Of a stretch of DNA of 64,000 bases, positions 45,005 through 55,800 are shown in pieces. Within the stretch, counting starts at the first letter, position 1; every line of letters begins with the position of its first letter. The position numbers and the translations under genes were made by a program. The DNA is from Trichobilharzia regenti (taxonomy: Eukaryota > Platyhelminthes > Trematoda > Strigeidida > Schistosomatidae): assembly GCA_944472135.2 (NCBI GenBank), contig OX235270.1, positions 47,864,352 through 47,928,351 of the forward strand, in the 5' to 3' direction. Below the pieces are notes generated by a model. It made no database searches. It was not told where the DNA came from and worked only from the letters and a program-made list of their open reading frames with translations.

Positions 45005-45475
45005 GCGGATCATGTCTTGATGGAATTCCTTTGAAGAATTGCAGGACTTACACCAGTACGCCTACAACCCCTCACAGGTTGAGGATTGTAAGTTGTGGAA
45101 TGTCCGGACACAAACAAGATTAACCAACGATTACAATAATTGGAACTCACACAATTATTTAACACAAACATATGTACAATCAACACATCAAATGCTGTGG
45201 ATTCTGGCACGACGAACTACCCTTGAAGAACTGTAGGACATACACCAGTACGCCTGCAACCCTTTCCAGGTTGAAGATACAAATGGAAGTCGTCCGGACA
45301 CAAACAGAATTACCAACAGCTTGATGAAAGATGATATCAATTCAGTATATACAATATGAACATATGTACAAGATCATACACCAAGCACATTGGACTGCTT
45401 ATCGATGCGCTACCCTTTGAAGAATTGTAGGACTTACAGCAGTACGCCTACAACCCTTCTCAGGTTGACGCCCTA
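45005..45475 (-). repeat. Imperfect tandem repeats of about 193 bp
   Basis: Three blocks starting near 45022, 45217 and 45410 share GAAGAAT/CTG(C/T)AGGA, CAG(T)ACGCCT(A/G)CAACC and CAGGTTGA. On the minus strand each block can encode a motif like GCRRTGVSP followed by ILQ. The array units retain only one such block, next to a deletion. Confidence 0.7.
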
Positions 45476-46255
45476 GGTTGGAAAATCGTCGCGGAGTTCA
45501 TTTGCTGACTTCCTTCTGTCATCTATATCCTCAAATCTGAATGGCAACACGCTCATGTCATTGTATAGTAGAATATAGATGACGAACATACACACGACAT
45601 ATCTGGTCAACCAAGCGTAGAAACAGAGTAATTTACACCAAAGATAATAGCATTCAAATAGTAACTTGAAACTAGAAATGCCTTTATTCGTGCAAGTCAA
45701 TTTAACAATTACTCTCTCGTTTACACTTGGCTTATTCTCACTTAACTGAACAAAATCTTTCGTCTTTGCAAATGCACCAATACTATCAAAGTGATTGCAC
45801 AAGACACTTGAGTTGATGGGCCTCTGTTTCATTGTGGATGACAACACCAACGACGACTGATTGATATCAGTTGATGAAGTTAGCGGTGGATCAAAAGCCG
45901 TTGTTGCTCGGCTTTCAGAAATTTGTCTACATGCAAGACCACCACCACTGTTGTCTTTTACTATCAGCTCCGGTTTAGCACTAGCATCTGATGATAGGTG
46001 GGCTTCACTCTGATCAACTACACTGAGGGTTTGACAAGTATGCATACCTTCTGCAACTGCATCTGCATTTAATTCTACATCACGTTCAAGTTGTACAGAA
46101 CCTTTATTCAACCTAGCGGTAGTAGGCATTCCCCTCATATCATCATAATCGCTCAAAGACAAATCTGCACTATCATAATCATTATCATGAATATTCACTT
46201 TACCGTCAAACTCATCATTTTCAAACTCTTTATTAACAGCAGTAGATGGTTTGGG
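45473..46255 (-). CDS. Downstream extension in the gag frame, inverted copy
   Basis: Same sequence as in the array units: it begins immediately after the gag TAA and ends at 45473. It carries the hydrophobic segment near its C-terminus and no polymerase motif. Confidence 0.5.
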   Translation of the reverse strand, partial: PKPSTAVNKEFENDEFDGKVNIHDNDYDSADLSLSDYDDMRGMPTTARLNKGSVQLERDVELNADAVAEGMHTCQTLSVVDQSEAHLSSDASAKPELIVKDNSGGGLACRQISESRATTAFDPPLTSSTDINQSSLVLSSTMKQRPINSSVLCNHFDSIGAFAKTKDFVQLSENKPSVNERVIVKLTCTNKGISSFKLLFECYYLWCKLLCFYAWLTRYVVCMFVIYILLYNDMSVLPFRFEDIDDRRKSANELRDDFPT

Positions 46256-47428
46256 TTACTCCTCAAAAATTCTTAAAGATTCTATGTCTTCGCTCTGACT
46301 AGTAATACTTTGTAAACTTGTGGAGTCAGAAATGCACTCTGAGACTGTAACTCTTCTCTGTAACACTCTATTCAACAATGGCTTACCAGTTGCAACTACA
46401 AGCTTCTTGACCACACCGTTATCGTCACACAATTCGGAGTCAGGCCTGGAGTTCACATTTAGCTTATCACTGAACTTGCTCACTGATTCACAGCTCACCC
46501 TTTTATGCACCTCTTGCAAACGTGTTAAACACAACCATGTTTGTCTTGCATCTTGTAACTTGTCTGTTGAGGATGTACTAAGAAACCTGTTACACTCACT
46601 AGATCTATATGCATTACTATACATCATGGAGCCTTCTCGATATCCACCTCTCTGAGGCCTATTCGTCATCAATGATTGCGTTTTGCTCTCCGACTGCTCT
46701 ATTCTAGGGGTGAGATATAATAGACTGGCAAAATTGCTCATAGATTGATTGACAATATCTTTTACCAGTTTCAGGATATCATCAAACTTTGGCTCGATAC
46801 CCTCATCCTCCATACGGGAGCTTATCTTCACCCACTTCCTTTGCAGTCGAGTAGGTAGGCGTCTTGCTATTACTTCTAGTATAAAACTCGAGTTGAGGTC
46901 ACTCATGCAATTCATCGAAATCAATGCATTCTTGTAAGTCAGCAAATTATCCAAAAACTCAGTGAGTGCCTGGGAGTCATCCTGTAATTGATCACCATTA
47001 CTCTTAACAGCCTCGAATAATTTCCCTGCAATCATCGAAGGTCTTCCAAACCTTTGACGTAGTATGCTCATAGCCTCGCAGTAGCCCTCTTTTGGCTTCA
47101 TAAACTTACAGCACTGTATAGCTCTTGAAGCATCTCCAGTGCAATACCTCATCAAAAACATTAACTTCAATTCATCACTTAATAGAAAACTACTCAGCAT
47201 GATCTCAAACTCCTTTACAAATTGTAAATAACCAACCGGGTTTCCATCGAAACACCGTGGTTCAAATTTAGGGAGTTTGATGTTCCTATTATCTCTGAAC
47301 GGCGAAACAGTAACATCAACCATGTCATGTTTAACATCAGACACATCGTTACAAGTAACAGACAAGTCACCATGACTTACTTTCCTGTTTGCATCCAAGA
47401 CGCTCTGTCCCTTCTTTGACCCGGGCAT
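46256..47428 (-). CDS. BEL/Pao-type gag, inverted copy
   Basis: 390 codons, identical in translation to array units 1 and 2, with a DUF1759-like domain and the same terminal TAA. Near-identity across two loci implies a recent common source or gene conversion. Confidence 0.82.
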   Translation of the reverse strand: MPGSKKGQSVLDANRKVSHGDLSVTCNDVSDVKHDMVDVTVSPFRDNRNIKLPKFEPRCFDGNPVGYLQFVKEFEIMLSSFLLSDELKLMFLMRYCTGDASRAIQCCKFMKPKEGYCEAMSILRQRFGRPSMIAGKLFEAVKSNGDQLQDDSQALTEFLDNLLTYKNALISMNCMSDLNSSFILEVIARRLPTRLQRKWVKISSRMEDEGIEPKFDDILKLVKDIVNQSMSNFASLLYLTPRIEQSESKTQSLMTNRPQRGGYREGSMMYSNAYRSSECNRFLSTSSTDKLQDARQTWLCLTRLQEVHKRVSCESVSKFSDKLNVNSRPDSELCDDNGVVKKLVVATGKPLLNRVLQRRVTVSECISDSTSLQSITSQSEDIESLRIFEE

Positions 47429-47630
47429 TGTTGAACTTGACCCAATTCCAATAACGTTCCAGATATTGCTTGTTCAAATAGGACTTGACCGGCACCAGGA
47501 AAGATGAACGGTGACTATCCAACGTCTTGCCGTGAATGTAGTTGAACCTCACTCCCGTTGGTCATTCGGTGTAGTCATAAAAGCAGAATAGTAATAATAA
47601 TAATATAATAATAGGTTGTAGTGTAGATGA

Positions 47631-47988
47631 TGTCAGCCACGTCTAATAAACCGTTAATGCCCAGCTCTTGCTGCACTCGGACTCACGCTGTTCCTTGAAG
47701 TTTCTCAGAAACGCTTAGTAATAACGGACGCAAAACCAAAACACCAATTGTTGACTCGAGGATTCTTCATTGTAACACCAACATATAAACACTGTTACAA
47801 CTAAGGTCTGTGAACATATATTACAATAATAAATCACAATATTACTTCTGACGGTTTACTGCTGACTTCTTTCTGAACAACGACCGATGAGACGATGACT
47901 GTCGTATTGATGCCTCCGCGAAAATTGGGGAAGATGATTTTGAGCAAACAACCGTGAATTGATCGTTCAATCTTCAACTACATTGACA
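47631..47988 (-). repeat. 5' LTR of the inverted copy
   Basis: 358 bp. It has the CAATGTAG variant shared only with LTR a. Confidence 0.88.
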
Positions 47989-48124
47989 ACCATGGGGTCT
48001 TATACATTGTTATTTGATGCAGTTAACATGCTTCGTAGTCCCAGGTTTATGGTTGTTCGCGAAATACTCCAACGAATACGTCGGATTTATTATAATAATA
48101 TATATATTTAAAACTTTGAGCATT

Positions 48125-48330
48125 GCGGATTAGATGAAATAAAGTATAATTATAGTTTAACAGTTTACGTACAATGATGAGTTTTGTGATTGGCAATATA
48201 TCGAGCACAATTCCAACAGTGGTGTGAACATGGGAAGTAATTTTGCTCGAAATATTACCAATAACGAAACTTTTCATTGTCTGTAAACTATTGAAATATA
48301 GTTATACTTTATTTAATATATATTTCGCAC
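48125..48330. repeat. Fold-back: inverted repeat with arms of about 85 bp
   Basis: The arm 48125-48212 (AAATAAAGTATAA...TTTACGTACAATG...ATATCGAGCA) is complementary to 48240-48326 with some mismatches and a spacer of about 30 bp. The open frames on both strands here are a by-product. Confidence 0.6.
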
Positions 48331-49797
48331 ACGAAATGCATGCCAAATTTATAAGCACGATCAGTTTTATTATAAATTACAATTGTGAATTAGCACAGAC
48401 CAGCACTTTTGCCCAAATTCACATTGTTGAGTTAAAGTATCAGCAGCCAGAACAGATTCTTATAGACGTTAAATTACAAACCCTCTACTAAGGTCCCCAT
48501 GGAAGTTGATCGACAACCCAAACTTCGTTCTTTTACCTGCTGATAATTGTGATCATCGAAAAACAATATATATCTGGGTGACTTCTATGCCCCAAGGTAG
48601 AGATTAATGTCCCGGGAAACGCCAAACAGTATAAAATGCAATTGTGGGTAATACATTATTTGAAGATTATTTACAAGATAAATGCGAGAAAGAGATTTAG
48701 AGTCCCTGAAATGATGTTACACGTTTGCAATATATGATGCTAACCATATTGGTGCTACCATAGAAAATTATGACATTTTCGACGAAAATATAGTTTTTCT
48801 CAAACTTGGGTGTAATTATTCTTTTTTCGCTTCATCAAAGCGAAGAATGTGAATGAAAAGATTAAATTTTAGCTTTATTATTGACCTAAGGAGTTGAGAT
48901 AAAATAGAGTATAATAGTATAAAAGTATCTGAGAAAATGCACATTGCAGGGGAAATGATCTTACCTCCGGTAAAGAGTCCCTTCTCTTATGCCCACTGCA
49001 TATGTGAAAAGGCGAGGGAATCACCATAGAATTGTGAAATCTTCCAGCTTATAGATCAGTTGTTCATTCATTGAGGGGTGTATTTGAGTATTCGCAGACC
49101 ATCCACTTTATCTAGCCCAGTTTCTTCCCTGGAAAAGGAAACCGTCTTTCCCACCCATCGGTTATAGTCAACTAAAAAAATTCAAATTCAAACTCTAAAC
49201 CTCTTCTATTGAGTTATCCAATATATTTGTTTTCGCAAGTAAAGTCAGTGCACATGCATCTGAGGAATTTATGAACATATTAATCTATTGCCCCAAGGTG
49301 AAATATAATGTCTATACAATTCTCACTATTGAAAATTCAAAACCTGCTGCCTTGATGCACACTATTTAATGGCCCCAACGTTCACACAAAGGAAAATTTG
49401 CTGTTCACAATGAGTATAAGTGAACTCAAAGTGCTCAGCGTCTCCACAAACTGTTTGTGCTTGTGTCTTCTACCTTTTGTCTATATCCAGGTCGCTATCT
49501 TATAGATAAAAGAGATTTCCGTTTTTGACCACCACTGTAACTGCTGATAAGAAAGTGCCACCCTCTTTCCTTGAGTGGGTGGGTTTCTGTTTTTTAGCGC
49601 TAATATAATCGTAGGTAATAATCACTATGTTCAATCTTGCAATTAATTGTTTTAACTTATGTATTTCAAGGTTGCCTACAGTTTTGTCGCATCGCGGGTA
49701 TTAGTTAGCCTTCGTGTGTTTCACATGTTCTTAATATATCGTTTTCTTGTTGCATGTCGGCGTTTTATCACTGTCTCCTAACTGTAATCTTTCAATG
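48331..49797. other. No gene recognised
   Basis: AT-rich sequence without domains, LTRs or LINE motifs that I can name. Confidence 0.35.
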
Positions 49798-49925
49798 AAT
49801 TAACCCTAACGTGAAACTATTCCTAATCTAATTCGGACCTACCGTAATATCTAATCCTAGCGTATTCGTAGCTTGAACCGTAACCTAATCTTACTAAGGC
49901 CTAACCAGGCATTACTTACTTACTT
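49798..49925 (-). repeat. Degenerate telomere-like repeat (CCTAA type)
   Basis: Scattered AACCCTAAC, CCTAATC, CCTAGC, ACCTAATC and CCTAACC units in about 125 bp. It is more decayed than the block at 36135 and in the opposite orientation, and directly abuts an RTE 3' end. Confidence 0.45.
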
Positions 49926-50512
49926 TACTTCGGCTATCTCCTAAGGAAGGATGAACCGGCTTCATGAACATCTCGAATGTTTGTAAGAGAGTTGATGAAG
50001 TTTCATGGGAATTGGGTACGAGTGATGTCCCCAGCATCGCTCGGCCTTTTGTTTGAGAGTACAGCTCTAGCCTTTACACAACCAAGTGTGACCTACAAGG
50101 CAGTAGAAGTGGAGTAGGGAGTCCACTATCCATTGGCAGCCGGTGACCGGAGTCCGGTTCATACGCCTTTTTGAATGGGGCCAGACATCCAGGGCATCCA
50201 ATAAGCCTTTTGTCCATACGTCTGCCGGTGAGCTTCATACGCCAGTCGTTGAAGGTTTGGAATCAGGGTTTAGCCAACTCCCCTAGACTGTCATCCAATG
50301 GACAGTCAACCCGGTGAAGAGCGCCGGGCATCCGCTTTCGCCCTCTCACTTCGGTGAAATAAACACTTCCGCCACGTGAAGGCAGTGAGTAGGACTTCCT
50401 CAGGAGAGGCTATGTAAGACGCACGGTCATATGGGAGCATTTCAAGAGGTGTACGGAGGGGTGGGTAACCCGCGGTGCGAGACACCCACCCCCGACCATC
50501 CTGAGGCTTTGG
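49911..50512 (-). repeat. RTE-type LINE 3' end, inverted copy 1
   Basis: About 600 bp match 58014-58650 in reverse orientation. On the minus strand it ends in a short run of AAGTA units. Such short 3' tandem repeats are typical of RTE-clade LINEs. Confidence 0.6.
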
Positions 50513-52759
50513 AGGCATTCCTTATAATACTCGCTTAATGATATTTTATTCACAATTACTGCGTTGTTTACTTGGTTTAACTAACCTGCTGATCGAGCTC
50601 TCAAAGGTTATTCGTTGCCCTATTTGGCACTTAAAGTTGAACTAAGCCTTCTAATTTTAATGAACCGGAGGCTAGCTAACATTACACCCACAGCTTTTGA
50701 CGATATACGGCACTCTGCTTCTAAATTAACTGCGTGTTTAGCCGTATTCTGTTTTGCTTTTATTTGAATGATGATGGCATCAGTGTCCTTCAAGGTCGTA
50801 CATCTGTGGACCATACACTCAAGTTCACCAAAAAGCCTTCTGTTGTCGGGTATTTTGGACTATTACTGTTTTCAACTGATATCATAACTACTGCTTAAGT
50901 AGGAATATCGCTAATTCAGGTCTCCTCAATAAATCAAGTCTTCTGATTCAATAACAGCTTACCGTGAATCCTAAATCCATCTTCACTATCACGGATTACT
51001 ATAAGTAATAATGATATTAGATTAGCGCTGCAAAATAAGTGCGGAATTGACTGAATGGTCTATTGTATGGAGTTTGAAAAATTTCAGATACAGATAATGA
51101 AGGATTGTAGGCTCTTGTAGCCTTTGTTAATCAGTGCATTATATATATCTGCTTCTCTTTGAAGGTCTTCACTGATGGAGCGGATACTACTCGATTGGAT
51201 AATGAGTTCTAGTCATTGGCTTGTCTGTGAGAGAATAAATTCCACACCATTTGTATTCGTCTGCGGTTTCATCACATTTTTGATGAGGCCTTCACTATGT
51301 TGCGTAAATATAGACTCGTTATGATAAACCCATTTAATCGTTTGCAATCCCTTCGAAGTGCCCATAGGGTTTGAAAAGCCATCACTGTAGCTGCATTACA
51401 ATATGGAGTTCTTTTCAGATGATTGCTGACAATAATTTCGAAGTCCTTTTGTTACTTAACACCGGGCAGTTTTGCGTCCCCCTGGAGAGTTCGATATGCA
51501 AGGCATCTGGCCTAAGTGCACTACCTTTCTTCTTCTGTAATTCCTTACCATACTCCAGAGGTGTGGAAATTAATTACAGAGGAGAACATTAGCGCACAAT
51601 CCAGAGGTCTGAATCAACGGAGTTTTGTGGTGAAGTAGGATTGTTTGATGCTAAGTGACAAAAGGATTTAGGAGTTTCTATCATCCGTAACCTAAAAACA
51701 GCTGCATTTTATAGTATACCTGAGGCCAAAGCTTTCGGAATATTGCTTAGATGAGAATAAGCTGAAGGCACTGTACTTAGCACGCTACACTTCATCTTAA
51801 ATATTATATACAGGGACACAAGCTTTGGAAACAGTAGACACTGGGTCAGTTCGAGGAATCTCACAACGTCCTTATGAAAGGAGGGTTGGATATGTAAATG
51901 TCTAATTATTATGGTGCATTCAATGTTGATTTGAATATTGATTTTAATTTCGCTGCTTCAAGGATACCTGTGGGAGGTTATCATAAAAAGAAGCCTAAAC
52001 CACGGTTTAGCAAATAAAACTCGGGTTCTCATATAGGGTGATAAACTGTTAGAGCTCCTTCCTTGATTAAGTGGAAAATCAGATCTCTGATATATATATA
52101 TACAGCAGAGATAAGGAGGCAGACTGCAAAGCATCTGAACTAATTTCCGCTTCGGCTCTGTGTAGCACTTCTGCCATCTACCTCTGCCTAAAGTGTTTGG
52201 AAAACTTTTAACTTCTGTTTCATGTTAACTAAGATAACGCTGAATAAATCTAGGTTTGTTGAATTTCTAAGTCTGGTTTACACTGCCTCATTAGAACTGT
52301 TTCAGTTTTGCTCTAAGTTCTGCTCCAGTCAATAGATGTCTAGGTTATCACAGTTCAGACATACATTTCACAAATACTGAGGAAGGCCAATGGTGGTGTC
52401 TTGATGCAATAATATCTAAGGAAAATCTACACACAATAAAAGATTTCACCTTCTGTCTTTGAAGTCCCAGGCGCCTCTGTTAAACTGCACTGTTAAATTG
52501 TCTTTTCCTTTTATTGGTGAAATGTGACTGCAGACAGAAGAGCTTTTTGTATCTCTGTTAGAATGTATCTGGAAGAAAAACAATCCTGAACTATAAATCT
52601 CTACTGTGAAATACTTTGTTAAGTAAAATATTTTCATTAATTTCTAAATATTATTTTCTGCGTAATTTATTGTCTTAGTTTTTGTTTCTAGGGTGTTGGC
52701 TTTTGCCCTCAATTCAATAACATAGTGTTCTGTATCGTTATAGCACTGCTAAAGGTAAT
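50513..52759. other. Upstream region of MTR4; decayed LINE-like sequence
   Basis: At about 51640-52150 scattered peptides (KDLGVS-like, LKTAA, ALYLARYTS) resemble the C-terminal RT region of CR1-type LINEs with many stops; this is weak. The MTR4 promoter should lie just upstream of 52760. I see no clear core element. Confidence 0.35.
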
Positions 52760-52830
52760 ATGGAGTTTTTAGATGTCAACTTGGCGGAAGTTGCTTCGGC
52801 TTTTCACGAAGAAAAAAGTTTCGGAAAAAG
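52760..52830 (+). CDS. MTR4 exon 1
   Basis: Encodes [15 protein letters not shown] and onward, ending in phase 2 (AG). Donor GTGGTT at 52831; the intron to 52868 is 38 bp. Confidence 0.8.
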
Positions 52831-55800
52831 GTGGTTTTTGTAGCGCAACGTGACTTATTGTCCCTTAGATGCAGCAAAGCACCTAGCGATCTAATTGAGG
52901 CGAAAAAGTGCTGCAAAAAGTTTCCGAAATTCCAGACTAACACACTTTTTACCGGATATGGTTGCATTCATGAGGTCTGTTGTAATTAATAATATTATGG
53001 TTTCTTAGGTTGTTTATCCTGCTGGCCGTTTACTCAAAAACATACAGAGAGTGGAGATGCCCGCAAAACATTATTCTTTCACGTTAGATCCATTTCAGCA
53101 ACGTGCTATTCTTTGTATTGAAAACGAACAATCTGTCATGGTATCCGCTCATACTTCCGCTGGTAAAACTGCGGTTGCAGAGTAAGCGCTTAGCTGTTTT
53201 ATCGCAGGATATTCTTAGGTATGCAGTTGCTAAAAGCTTGATTCAGAAGCAGCGCGTTATTTACACAACACCTATAAAAGCCTTAAGTAATCAAAAGTTT
53301 CGTGAGTTTTCCGAAAGTTTTAAGGATGTTGGCCTTATGACTGGTGACATAACTATTAACCAGGAAGCAACTGTTCTTATTATGACGACTGAAATACTGA
53401 GATCGATGCTATACAGGTAACTAACAGCTTTCATTTCATTTTTGCGAAACTGCTTTTGTTCCTTCTGGGCCTTGTTTGTAAATATATCCATTGGTGTTTA
53501 GTCATATACTACAAGTTCATGTTAAACAGGAGAAAAACAGGATTTTATAGTCCGTAGTGTCTAAGCATCTCGCGGCTTTCCCAAACTGTTCATATAAAGC
53601 AAATGGTGTCATCTTTCTGATATCAAATTATATTATGATGGAGAAGACTCTAGTGGCCGAGCGATGCTGGGGACATCACTCGTACCAAATTCCCATGAAA
53701 CTTCAAGAACTCTCTTACAAATTGCCGCGCCTGGGCAGCGATGATTCGAGACGTTCATGAAGCCGGCTCATCCTCCCGTAGGAGATAGCCGAAGTAAAGT
53801 AAAGTAAAGTAAAGTAAGACTCTAGTGGTCATATTTTAACATAGACTAGGAATTCTTAAAATGAAAGATAATTATAACTAGTAGTTATATTACGTATTTA
53901 GCTCATTACTGATATCATCAGCTTCCTGTTCCCATCAGCTTTAATACGATACATAAATATTCATGATAATTAATCAGTGATTTTCGACTCCCAAACCCAA
54001 ACGGGTCGGACACCTGCTGCGCTTTTGGTATCCAAGTAGTAGTGTTAGCCCTCACAAATGTGGTTCATTGCCAACTACCGAAAATGCATGTTCCATGATT
54101 AACTTTTACTACCACTGATCAGTAGAATAAAATACATGACCGTTAACTATAAATTGTACTCGTAATGTCACTAATACTTTTTTAGTGAGTGGTCTCTAAC
54201 GGACAAACAGGTATGACACTATATATCACTGTCAACTCAACTCAGTATCAGACCAAGGATTGTCAATATTTTGTGTGAAGACCGATAAAACTAATCATTC
54301 GCGCAGACTTGAGTAGATGGAACGGGACTTAAATCTAAGACTAATTGACTTAAAACCTGATGCTTAAAACAAAGAGCTGCAACACAAGAAATCGCCGAGA
54401 TAGTATTTTCATTCGCATGTTGAGTTTTCTGTAGTTAGGCATCTGTGCTATTAATGGTTTCGAACTTACCGAAAAATATTCAAGGAAACTGCACTTTAAA
54501 TGTCTCAGATTCACAGTAGTGAATTTCTTAGATTGGTGCCAAATTTTGGTCTGACTGTCCCCATCTCTTGATAAGCCTGATCTTACTTTAGCCTACGTTC
54601 ATCCCTGCGTTCCCCTTACCCAATCTCAACTAACTAATTCATTGAAAGATTTACCTCTACATGCGACTATCAAAACCAGGATCTGCATTCCCACGATTGT
54701 TGGTGACCATAGCGGATTCACGTACCATTATGTGCTTAAAGATCTTAAGATCAATGTGAGACAGATCCGTTTGTCATTTGCTAACTTGTGAAATATTGGG
54801 CTACCTATCCAATTACACGGGTGCAAGTACATTACTGGATTACGACATGAAAGCAGTGTTTAGACTGGCTAGTATGTACCAATAAAAAATCCAATGACCT
54901 TATCATTAATCTACATAACAGTCAAATGTCAGGTCACGTAAACATTAAGACATAGTACATCTCCTCTGGTCCTAGGAGTGACATTTGTAGTAAATGACCA
55001 AGCAACCAAAGGCGATGTCCGAAGATAATGGCTCTTAGAGCTGTTAGGATTCACAAGTGTAGGGTAAAAATTCAGTCACTGTGGCGCTGTCTGATGACCG
55101 AAATAACACCATGACAGCACGAGAAATGGCTCAGGTCAGCATCTGTCAGCCAGCAGTTGCTCGAATATCTTGGTACACAGTTTCCTACTGCTTCTAACGG
55201 TCGATTTGTAAGATGAGTGCGAGTACAGGTTTCTGCCAGTATTCCAAAAGTATTTTGCACTTGGGCGGTTGCATAGCCTATAAAATACTTGCTGTTACTA
55301 TTCGCCATGACATTAGACATGATTTGGGTAGCCTGTATGTTGTCACACGGCAGACCAATGCGTGCATACTCCAATTCGAAAAGTCTCTAGCTAGTGTACA
55401 GATCTACACATCTCTCTGAGCTGTTCCCAGAACGTCATCTTTAGGAAAGTTAAAGGAAGATAGCAATATGGAACAACTCTGTCTAACCTCACTGCAGCAG
55501 TCTAACTACTGTTAATGGGCTTCCGTTCAAGCGTTTCCGCCTATGCCACAGCGTATTCAGGTAATTGCGCATGAAACGTACTTTCCAGCTGACAGTGGAT
55601 GAAGCTATTCGAAACTAAGTGAAATATTTAATACGGTGTCTAAGCCACTTGACTACTTCTTTATCATGCAGCACATGCGTCATAGACTTAGAACTAGGGT
55701 TTTCCAACTACCGTAGGTAAACTTTCTATATGCATTTCACTGATGAGCGATTGGCATTCGCGCACATCCTCCCACTCCTGAAACAACTCACATAAAGTTA

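Larger units (their letters stand above)
43977..47988 (-). mobile_element. Gag-only BEL/Pao-type LTR element, longer inverted copy
   Basis: 4012 bp with LTRs of 358 bp at both ends. The coding part equals the array units, but the 3' part holds about 820 bp that the units lack. The flanking 5-bp sequences (GGTGT at 43972-43976 and ACCAT at 47989-47993) do not match. The two ends may therefore come from different insertions. Confidence 0.85.

Noticed and set aside
46320..46655. 111-codon frame opposite gag, repeated in all copies
   Set aside because: It is an antisense shadow of the conserved gag sequence, with no domain of its own.
43972..47993. Target-site duplication for the inverted gag-only copy
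   Set aside because: The flanking pentamers GGTGT and ACCAT do not match.
48047..48491. Two related small proteins on opposite strands
   Set aside because: Their similarity is explained by the inverted repeat at 48125-48330.
55739..55775. Canonical hammerhead ribozyme core (CTGATGA)
   Set aside because: CTGATGA occurs here and near 19995 and 60545, but no GAAAC follows after a plausible stem II.
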